DNA of 64,000 nucleotides from Hymenobacter actinosclerus. Its GTDB lineage: Bacteria; Bacteroidota; Bacteroidia; Cytophagales; Hymenobacteraceae. The notes beneath the pieces are model-generated. The model saw only the letters and a list, made by a program, of their open reading frames with translations, ran no database searches and was not told where the DNA came from. Of the stretch, positions 50,887 to 57,221 are shown one piece after another; within the stretch, counting starts at the first letter, position 1; each line of letters begins with the position of its first letter. The DNA lies in assembly GCF_900111515.1 (NCBI RefSeq), contig NZ_FOHS01000001.1, forward strand, positions 255,419 to 319,418, in the 5' to 3' direction. A program made the translations under genes and the position numbers.

Positions 50887-51606
50887 CTAGCGGTTGAAGC
50901 CGATGCCGACGTACACCTGGAAAGCGCCGTTCTTGATATCAGAAATGGCCTTATTGCCAGTTTTGGCCAGGTCCTGGTCTTTAATGATTTCGTTGAAGCC
51001 AGCCACGTAGCGGCCCCCAATGCGCGCCGGGCCCAGGCGGGCCTCCAGGCCGGCGGCCAGGCCGTAGTCGAGGCTGTTGTAGGCGTAGCTGTATTTGTTG
51101 TCGTCGTTGGCAATTTTGCGCTCCACCCCGTTCTCGCGCACTTTAGTCAGCAGCGAAACCTGCGGGCCTACGTGCACGCTCACGTTGTCGAGGAAGTTGT
51201 ACACCAGCAGCACGGGCACCTGAATATAGTCGAGGCGGGTGTTGTAGGCGCCGACAATTTTTTGGCCCTGGGCGTTAGGCAGGCCGTTGTTGCCGGCAAA
51301 GCCCTGGCGGCTGTAGAGCAGCTCGGGCTGAATCGAGAACTTGTCGTTGAAGCCGTACTGGGTGTAGATACCGGCGTGGAAAGTGTTGTAGATGCCTTCG
51401 TCGGCGTAGTTCTTCTTATCGTCGCCGCGGAAGTTAGAGGCCGTGAAGCCACCCTTAATGCCGAAGCCGGTGTTGCGCGAGTCGGAGCCGTTGGAGCCAG
51501 CCGAGTAGTCGGTAGAGGAGGGCAGGCCGGTGGGGCCGGTGGTTTGGGCCAAGGCGGGTACGCTAAGCAGGCTGGCGGCCAGCAGGGGGAAGGCAAGGTT
51601 TTTCAT
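50887..51606 (-). CDS. PorT-like outer membrane beta-barrel protein
   Basis: A 239-residue exported protein with signal peptide (to about 20, VPALAQ) and a glycine/serine-rich N-terminal stretch. The eight-stranded barrel has strands such as FGIKGGFTASNF, FHAGIYTQYGF, IQPELLYSRQG, IQVPVLLVYNF and VGPQVSLLTK, and ends in an aromatic/polar strand (FQVYVGIGFNR). This is the outer-membrane-protein beta-barrel family common in Bacteroidota. It is not recognisably the T9SS PorT itself. Function is unknown. Confidence 0.85.
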   Translation of the reverse strand: MKNLAFPLLAASLLSVPALAQTTGPTGLPSSTDYSAGSNGSDSRNTGFGIKGGFTASNFRGDDKKNYADEGIYNTFHAGIYTQYGFNDKFSIQPELLYSRQGFAGNNGLPNAQGQKIVGAYNTRLDYIQVPVLLVYNFLDNVSVHVGPQVSLLTKVRENGVERKIANDDNKYSYAYNSLDYGLAAGLEARLGPARIGGRYVAGFNEIIKDQDLAKTGNKAISDIKNGAFQVYVGIGFNR

Positions 51607-51771
51607 GGTAGCTAAAATCAGAGGAAGAAAAAGGGGAGCAGCCGGACCGTCCGGGTCCGGCTGGGGTTAGTAGTAGCCCTATACTGCCTGATGCGGCGAA
51701 GGTTACACGGTGGCCGGCGCCCAAACCAGAATTTTATACCCCGGCTGGCTGGGTTTACCGGGGCCTTGCCC

Positions 51772-51779
51772 TATCTTTG
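51772..51779 (+). promoter_or_regulatory. -7 promoter element of the tRNA gene
   Basis: TATCTTTG is an exact TAnnTTTG match, 33 bases before the tRNA 5' end. Confidence 0.6.
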
Positions 51780-51812
51780 AGCCTTACGGCCGCCGCCCGG
51801 CTGGCTTTATTT

Positions 51813-51887
51813 GGGGTGTTAGCTCAGTTGGTTCAGAGCACTACCTCGACAAGGTAGGGGTCATCGGTTCGAGCCCGATACGCCCCA
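51813..51887 (+). tRNA. tRNA-Val (anticodon GAC)
   Basis: A 75-base cloverleaf. The acceptor arm GGGGTGT pairs with ACGCCCC with discriminator A. The D arm begins AGCTCAGTTGGTTCAGAGC, and the anticodon stem CTACC/GGTAG holds a TCGACAA loop, which puts GAC at 34-36. The T arm contains GGTTCGAGCC. CCA is not encoded. Position 33, before the anticodon, is C where nearly all tRNAs have U. Confidence 0.92.
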
Positions 51888-51907
51888 CACAAAGTATCCG
51901 AAGCCGG

Positions 51908-51938
51908 AAATAACCGCCCCTGTCCGGCGGTTATTTTT
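51908..51938 (+). terminator. Terminator after tRNA-Val
   Basis: AAATAACCGCC and GGCGGTTATTT pair, followed by T residues, 20 bases behind the tRNA. Confidence 0.85.
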
Positions 51939-52088
51939 GCGTTGAGCCGGTGGCGGCCACCGCCGCGGCCGTACCAAAACCCAGGCCCGGCGCAGCCAAA
52001 ATGCCCGGCGGCTGGTTAACCACCGGCTCCCGCCCCGTCGTCGGGGCAGGCGGCCCCGTTCCCGAATCACTTCGCCCTGCCTGCCCGC

Positions 52089-53000
52089 ATGCTCTCCATT
52101 GCCTGGGACCCCGTGTACGCCCACCCGCTGCCGGCCAACCACCGCTTCCCGATGCTCAAGTACGAGTTGCTGCCCGAGCAGCTGCTGCGCGAAGGCACGG
52201 TGCCCGAGTCGGCCTTTTTTGCGCCCCGCCCGCCGCTCGAAGCCGATATCCTACGCGTGCACGACACCGATTATTTCCGCCGCCTGCAGGCCGGCGAGCT
52301 AACCCGCCAGGAGGAGCGGGCCACTGGCTTTCCGTGGAGCCCCGAGTTGATCAACCGCGACACCACCATTCTGGGCGGCACGCTGGAGTGCGCCCGGCGG
52401 GCCCTGGCCAGCGGCGGGGTGGCCCTCAATATTGCCGGCGGCACCCACCACGCCTTCCGCGACCGGGGCGAAGGCTTCTGCTTGCTCAACGACCAGGCCG
52501 CGGCCGCCGCCTACCTGCTGGCCCGGCCCGAACTGGGCGTGCGCCGGGTGCTCATCATCGACCTCGATGTGCATCAGGGTAACGGCACGGCCGCCATTTT
52601 TGCTCCCGAGCCGCGCGTGTTCACGCTCAGCGTGCACGGCGCCCGCAACTACCCCCACCGCAAGGAGCAGTCCGACCTCGACCTGCCCCTGCCCGACGGC
52701 ACCGACGACGCTGCGTACCTGGCGCTGCTGCACGACACGCTGCCCCACCTGCTCGATGAGCAGCAGCCCGATTTTGTGTTCTATCTGGCCGGCGTTGATG
52801 TGCTGGCCACCGATAAGCTGGGCCACTTAGGCCTGAGCCGCGAAGGCTGCCGCCAGCGCGACGCCTACGTGCTCGGCCTCTGCCACCAGCACGGCCGGCC
52901 CGTGGTGGTTTGCATGGGCGGCGGCTACTCGCCCAACATCATCGACATTGTGGAAGCCCACGCCAACACGTTTCGGGTAGCCGCTGATTTGTGGAGCTAG
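52089..53000 (+). CDS. Histone-deacetylase-family hydrolase, class IV-like
   Basis: A 303-residue cytoplasmic zinc hydrolase. Active-site parts are visible in order: GGTHHAF (tandem His, about 117), DLDVHQGNGTA (zinc Asp and His, about 158), and AGVDVLATDKLGHLGLS (second zinc Asp, about 237), followed by MGGGYSPNI. Prokaryotic relatives deacetylate acetyl-lysine, acetylpolyamines or small amides; which applies here is unknown. The length matches the HDAC11-like class IV group. It is a single gene, convergent with the polyketide operon. Confidence 0.92.
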   Translation: MLSIAWDPVYAHPLPANHRFPMLKYELLPEQLLREGTVPESAFFAPRPPLEADILRVHDTDYFRRLQAGELTRQEERATGFPWSPELINRDTTILGGTLECARRALASGGVALNIAGGTHHAFRDRGEGFCLLNDQAAAAAYLLARPELGVRRVLIIDLDVHQGNGTAAIFAPEPRVFTLSVHGARNYPHRKEQSDLDLPLPDGTDDAAYLALLHDTLPHLLDEQQPDFVFYLAGVDVLATDKLGHLGLSREGCRQRDAYVLGLCHQHGRPVVVCMGGGYSPNIIDIVEAHANTFRVAADLWS

Positions 53001-53029
53001 GGGTGAGATGGTAATAGAGTAAAAGAACG

Positions 53030-53129
53030 TGTCATTCTGAGCGCAGCGGAGAATCTCGCGTGCCACAGTAATTCCCTGTTATTAGGTCTACCACTGCACG
53101 CGAGATTCTTCGCTGCGCTCAGAATGACA
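53030..53129. repeat. Dispersed palindrome family A, copy 7
   Basis: Arms of 34 bp (53030-53063 and 53096-53129) differ at one position. The core is GTCATTCTGAGC, then GCGGAGAATCTCGCGTGC, a third subtype of the family. It lies between convergent genes and precedes the methyltransferase stop at 53142. Confidence 0.9.
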
Positions 53130-53141
53130 GTTTCTGTTCGC

Positions 53142-53852
53142 TCATTCACCACTCACTACCAACTGCCATCGAAAAGCCCAGCGCCAGCGCAGGGTATAGT
53201 TGGTAATACCGGCGGCGGCGAGCAGGGCTTTCAGCTCGGAGCGGGTGAAAGCGCGGGCTACTGACAGCGGTGCATCGTGGCGGACGAGGCGCGAGCCGCC
53301 CAGCAGCCGGGTAAGCCAGCGGATGCTGTGGTAGGCCAGCGGGTGGCGATGCAGGTCGTTGACGATGACGGCCAGCCCGGCCTGCCGCTGCCACCGGGCC
53401 AGCATCTGCACCAGCTGCGCATCGGAGAAGTGGTGGCAGAACAGGCTGGCTGTGAGGATGTCGAAAGGCTGCCGGGCGAAGTCGGGCGAGAAAATATCGG
53501 CCTGCTGGAAGCTGATTTCGGGGTAGGCGCGGGCTTTGGCGGCGGCGTAGTCGAGCATGAAGGCATTGGCATCGATGCCCACCAGCTCGACGGGCACTAG
53601 GCGGCGGCGGGCCCAGCGGGCCAGCTGGCGAAGCGTGTCGCCGCCGCCGCTGCCCAGGTCGGCCACGCGTAGGGGCCGCTCGGCCGGGAAGCGGGGCCGC
53701 AGCTGCTCCAGCGCATCGAGCACCGGCGCGTAGCCGCCCAGCCAGGTGTTCACGGTTTCCAGCTCGTCGAGGTTCTGTCGCAGCTCGTCGGAGGCCAGCG
53801 TCAGGTCGTCCATCAGCTCCTCCTGCTCCGAGCGGGCACGCAAGTCGGCCAT
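53142..53852 (-). CDS. SAM-dependent methyltransferase of the polyketide operon
   Basis: A 236-residue class I methyltransferase. SAM motif I is VADLGSGGGDTLR (about 63-75), motif II is LVGIDANAF and motif III is QPFDILTASLFCHHF. The C-terminal half is helical with DLHRHPLAYHSIRWL. As the last gene of an operon with a type III polyketide synthase it probably methylates the phenolic product, as SrsB does in Streptomyces. The gap to the synthase gene is 64 bases and is made of repeat sequence. The end of the gene overlaps the edge of another repeat. Confidence 0.85.
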   Translation of the reverse strand: MADLRARSEQEELMDDLTLASDELRQNLDELETVNTWLGGYAPVLDALEQLRPRFPAERPLRVADLGSGGGDTLRQLARWARRRLVPVELVGIDANAFMLDYAAAKARAYPEISFQQADIFSPDFARQPFDILTASLFCHHFSDAQLVQMLARWQRQAGLAVIVNDLHRHPLAYHSIRWLTRLLGGSRLVRHDAPLSVARAFTRSELKALLAAAGITNYTLRWRWAFRWQLVVSGE

Positions 53853-53866
53853 GCTTTATTACTGTG

Positions 53867-54001
53867 GTGAATGAGGTAAATGGGGATGCATGCGGAATAT
53901 GGGCCGTGGTTTTCGGCTACGAGGCTTCGCTCAACACGCCAAGTTTGCTCTCCACATTTGCCTCATTCTCCATACTTCCTACGTTTACCTCATTCTTCAC
54001 A
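53867..54001. repeat. Repeat family D around the polyketide synthase stop
   Basis: On the plus strand two direct units, CCACATTTGCCTCATTCTCC (from 53952) and CTACGTTTACCTCATTCTTC (from 53979), share 18 of 23 positions at a 27-base period. An inverted copy, GTGAATGAGGTAAATGGGG, is at 53867-53885. The units are translated as the last 20 to 30 residues of the synthase. Confidence 0.65.
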
Positions 54002-55113
54002 TTTTCCGCGGCCACCGTCAGCAGCATGGCTTCCAGCGTGAGGCCGGGACCGAAGGCGAAACTGAGCACCGGCGCGCCATTATCGGCCGCCGTGAGCTCG
54101 CGCATCAGCTGGGCCAGCACAAACAGCACCGTCGCCGACGACATGTTGCCGTACTCGCGCAGCACCCCGTAGGCGTAGCGGTTGTCGTGGGCGCTCAGGC
54201 CCAACGCCTGCTCAATCGACTCCAGAATTTTGCGGCCGCCAGGATGAATGGCAAAGGCCCTGATATCGGCCAGCTCGACCGGCAAATCGGCCAGCAGGCG
54301 CTGGGTGAGCTGCCCGATGCCGTCCTGAATCATGCGCGGCACGTACGAGGAGAGCGTCATCTCGAAGCCAAAGTCGTTGATGTGCCAGGCCATATCGGCG
54401 TGGCCATCGGGCTCCAGGTCGCAGTGGAAGGCCGTGAGGGCCAGGCTGGGCTGGTGCGCGGCCGACGTTGCCTTAACCAGCACGGCCGCGGCCCCGTCGC
54501 CAAACAGCGCGTTGGACACCAGGTGGTCGTCTTCGCGGCTTTTCTGAAAGTGCAGCGTGCACAGCTCCACGCATACCACCAGCACCCGCGCCTGGGGATT
54601 GGCCCTGCAGAAAGCGTCGGCCAGTTTCAGGCCATTTACGGCCGCGTAGCAACCCATAAAATTCACGCAGGTGCGCTGCACGTGGCCCGGCAGGCCCAGC
54701 GCGCCCACCAGTTCAATATCGAGTCCCGGCGCGTACATGCCGGTGCAGCTCACCGTAATCAGATGGGTAACTGAGTGCAGCTCCACTTCCGGCAGCTGTT
54801 CCATACATGCTTGCACGGCCTCCACGGCCAGCGGCAGCGCAAAGCGGCGGTACTCGGCCATACGCCGCCCCACGGCCGGGAAGGGCTCCAGGCCGGGCGT
54901 ATTCGGGAAAAACTCAAAGTCCCCGTTCACCCGCGCATAATCGGGCAGCACCGAGTAGCGGTGGCCTATGCCCGACACGCGGTACAGGGCCCGCAGCTTG
55001 CGGGTGTCACGCTCGTCGAGCTCCAGGGCGGCGGCCATGAAGTCGGCAATCTGCGGTTGCGGGATACGGTGGGGCGGGTTGGCGGTGCCAATAGCACACA
55101 AATAACTACTCAT
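53917..55113 (-). CDS. Type III polyketide synthase (chalcone/alkylresorcinol synthase family)
   Basis: A 398-residue homodimeric condensing enzyme. The catalytic Cys is in NFMGCYAAVNGLK (about residue 155). The His is in FAIHPGGRKILE (about 292) and the Asn in EYGNMSSATVLFVL (about 325). GDGAAAVLV and the final FGPGLTLEAMLL are also family features. It extends an acyl-CoA with malonyl-CoA and cyclises it to a phenol or pyrone. About 30 residues beyond the normal end (ENVKNEVNVGSMENEANV) are encoded by repeat family D. The starter unit is unknown. The FAD enzyme is upstream and the methyltransferase downstream. Confidence 0.92.
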   Translation of the reverse strand: MSSYLCAIGTANPPHRIPQPQIADFMAAALELDERDTRKLRALYRVSGIGHRYSVLPDYARVNGDFEFFPNTPGLEPFPAVGRRMAEYRRFALPLAVEAVQACMEQLPEVELHSVTHLITVSCTGMYAPGLDIELVGALGLPGHVQRTCVNFMGCYAAVNGLKLADAFCRANPQARVLVVCVELCTLHFQKSREDDHLVSNALFGDGAAAVLVKATSAAHQPSLALTAFHCDLEPDGHADMAWHINDFGFEMTLSSYVPRMIQDGIGQLTQRLLADLPVELADIRAFAIHPGGRKILESIEQALGLSAHDNRYAYGVLREYGNMSSATVLFVLAQLMRELTAADNGAPVLSFAFGPGLTLEAMLLTVAAENVKNEVNVGSMENEANVESKLGVLSEAS

Positions 55114-55177
55114 CGGGACAGTTTACGTAAAAATCGGGCCGCTTGGGTTACACATTTATGGTAGTTGACTTTAACGC

Positions 55178-56293
55178 CTAAAATTCCGTGCCGTGGGTGC
55201 GCCGCATCAGGGCCCGCACGGCGGCCGGCCAGCGGCGTAACCCGCGCACCGTCAGCTCGCTAAGCAAGGGCTGGCCGAACAGGCGCTGCACGGCCCGCCC
55301 CACCTGCAGCCGCTGGCCAAAGTGCGTTTGCCAGTCGGCCGAGTAGGCGGCTTCCAGCTGCGGGCGGCTCAGGCGGCCGCGCAGGAAGCCGTGAGCGTGG
55401 GTGGCAGCCAGGCTGGCCCCATGAATAGCCATGGCCATGCCGTTGCCGCAGAGCGGCGTAATCAGGCCGGCTGCGTCGCCGGCCAGCAGGGCGTGGCGCT
55501 CCAGGCAGGTTTTGGGGGCGAAGGAAATTTCGTTGATGACTTCGGGCTGCGGGTAGAGCACCTCGGCCGTTTCCAGAATGTGGCGCAGGCGCGGGTTGCG
55601 GGCCAGCACGTTGGCTTCGAGCTGCGGAATGGTGCCGTGCGCCTTCAGGTTGCGGCGGGTAGTGAGGTAGCAGAAGCAGAACTTGTCCTCCTCGATGGCC
55701 GAAATGCCCGCGTAGCCGTCGGCGAAGTTGTGGAGCGCAATCAGGTCGCGCGGCATAGCGGGATAACGCAGATGGTACTTCACACCCAGATAGGGTGAGC
55801 GTTGCGTGAAAAAGGGCCGCGCCAGTTGCCGGTCGAGGGCGCTGCGCTTGCCGTAGGTGCCGATAACCACCCGCGCCGGCAGCCGTTGGCCGTCGGAAAG
55901 CACTACGGCGTGGGCGTTGATGGCCGGGTCGAACTCCACGTCGGCCACCGTGGCGTGCAGCACCGTAACGCCGGCGGCCAGCACCCGGTGGTACAGAAAC
56001 TCATCGAGCACGTAACGGCTGATACCGAAGCCGCCCAGATCGAGCGGGGCATCCAGCAGCTCGCCGGCCGGCGAGCTGACCTGAAACCGGCTGATGCGGG
56101 CGGGGCCCAGCGCGGCCGGATCGGCCCCCAGCCGGCGCAGGTAGGGCAGCACCTCGTTCGACACGTACTCGCCGCATACCCGGTGGAAGGGGTACTGCCG
56201 CCGCTCCACCAGCGTCACGGCATGGCCGCGCCGCCCCAGGTCGAGGGCCGCGCACAAGCCGCCCAGCCCGCCGCCAATAATGATAACGTCCAA
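55178..56293 (-). CDS. FAD-dependent oxidoreductase, geranylgeranyl-reductase-like
   Basis: A 371-residue flavoprotein of the p-hydroxybenzoate-hydroxylase/geranylgeranyl reductase fold. The FAD motif DVIIIGGGLGGLCAALDLG is at the N-terminus. GEYVSNEVLPYL gives the second binding region, and LLAGDAAGLITPLCGNGMAM the DG motif. A TTG at 56293 is the likely start, because the -7 element at 56333-56340 lies over the upstream alternative at 56335. As first gene of the polyketide operon it probably hydroxylates or reduces the polyketide, like SrsC. An isoprenoid reductase role is a real alternative. Confidence 0.85.
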   Translation of the reverse strand: MDVIIIGGGLGGLCAALDLGRRGHAVTLVERRQYPFHRVCGEYVSNEVLPYLRRLGADPAALGPARISRFQVSSPAGELLDAPLDLGGFGISRYVLDEFLYHRVLAAGVTVLHATVADVEFDPAINAHAVVLSDGQRLPARVVIGTYGKRSALDRQLARPFFTQRSPYLGVKYHLRYPAMPRDLIALHNFADGYAGISAIEEDKFCFCYLTTRRNLKAHGTIPQLEANVLARNPRLRHILETAEVLYPQPEVINEISFAPKTCLERHALLAGDAAGLITPLCGNGMAMAIHGASLAATHAHGFLRGRLSRPQLEAAYSADWQTHFGQRLQVGRAVQRLFGQPLLSELTVRGLRRWPAAVRALMRRTHGTEF

Positions 56294-56332
56294 CTTATTT
56301 CGGAATCTAAAGGCGTGAGGGGAAACGCATAA

Positions 56333-56340
56333 CAAATCTA
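56333..56340 (-). promoter_or_regulatory. -7 promoter element of the polyketide operon
   Basis: TAGATTTG on the minus strand is an exact TAnnTTTG match, 39 bases before the TTG start at 56293. Confidence 0.6.
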
Positions 56341-56387
56341 TTCATCGACGATGCGTGCTATTTTATGGCTTTACGGGAATGAGCTGG

Positions 56388-56395
56388 TATTTTTG
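56388..56395 (+). promoter_or_regulatory. -7 promoter element of the small T9SS protein gene
   Basis: TATTTTTG is an exact TAnnTTTG match, 77 bases before the ATG at 56473. Confidence 0.5.
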
Positions 56396-56472
56396 TTAAC
56401 CTAAATTTCCTGCTGGTCGTTTAGTACTAGTCTGCCCGAAGCGGTTTCGGGTTCACTCCATCATGGCGCTAT

Positions 56473-56835
56473 ATGCTTGCACTCCTACGTATTTTTCTGC
56501 TGACCCTGCTTACTACGGTGGCTTTGGCGGGCCCCTTGGCACCGGCCCAGGCTCAGCCACCCGGCAAAACCGTCGCCGCCGATGAAAAGGCGCTGACCGT
56601 ATTCCCGAATCCCAGCACGGGCATCGTGCACATCAATATTAACGGTTTTGAGGGCCGCAAGCTCGAACTGCGCGTGCTCAACGTCATCGGCACCGTGATG
56701 TACCGCGAGTCGCTCACCGAGCTACGCGACCGGTACACCCGCACGCTCGACCTGAGCAAGTTCGCCAACGGCCTCTACTATGTGAAGCTGGAGGCCGACA
56801 ACACCAGCGAGATGCGTAAGCTCGTGATTCGCTGA
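56473..56835 (+). CDS. Small exported protein consisting of a T9SS type A sorting domain
   Basis: A 120-residue protein with a signal peptide (to about 27, PAQAQ). The rest is almost only a T9SS C-terminal sorting domain: LTVFPNPSTGIVHINI, LRVLNVIGTVMYRES, then LDLSKFANGLYYVKLEADNT and the final LVIR. There is no room for a passenger domain. Such minimal proteins may be remnants or small surface proteins; none is characterised as far as I know. It has its own promoter and terminator. Confidence 0.9.
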   Translation: MLALLRIFLLTLLTTVALAGPLAPAQAQPPGKTVAADEKALTVFPNPSTGIVHININGFEGRKLELRVLNVIGTVMYRESLTELRDRYTRTLDLSKFANGLYYVKLEADNTSEMRKLVIR

Positions 56836-56874
56836 ACCGCGTTTTTACCGGCCTGGCGCCAGAGTATCGGATAG

Positions 56875-56907
56875 AAAAAAGGCCTCTGCGGTAGCAGAGG
56901 CCTTTTC
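56875..56907. terminator. Hairpin terminator
   Basis: AAAAAAGGCCTCTGC and GCAGAGGCCTTTT pair around a short loop. It serves the small T9SS gene and the convergent 40-codon gene. Confidence 0.85.
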
Positions 56908-56929
56908 TGTTGGTAACCCGGGGCAACAA

Positions 56930-57052
56930 CTATTCGCCGGTGCGTACGGGTACGGTTTGCGGCTGGAACATGGCTTTGAGGTTATCAATCGTATCGAAGG
57001 CCAACAGAGCCGTAGCGAGGGCGATGCCCAGGAAAATCAGAAAGGCAGTCAT
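56930..57052 (-). CDS. 40-residue single-span membrane peptide
   Basis: A short open frame from ATG 57052 to TAG 56930. The product begins MTAFLIFLGIALATALLAFD, a good membrane span of about 17 residues, then has a short polar tail ending TGE. An A/G-rich stretch, as often seen before Bacteroidota starts, lies directly upstream, and a hairpin terminator follows. No function is known. It could be chance, but the frame is free of rare codons and sits in an otherwise empty space. Confidence 0.5.
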   Translation of the reverse strand: MTAFLIFLGIALATALLAFDTIDNLKAMFQPQTVPVRTGE

Positions 57053-57221
57053 AAAAAAAGGGAAATGAAGGAATAATCCGGCTTGCTGCCCGGGCCGGCC
57101 CCGAAAGGCAGCCCGGTGGCGTTGCCGCGCACTTACCTAACCCCAAACAGGCTCTCTTGGTTGCAGTATAATTATGTGCTTGGCCCTGAGCGGCACCGCC
57201 GCGGCCGCCGGGCGGCCCCGC

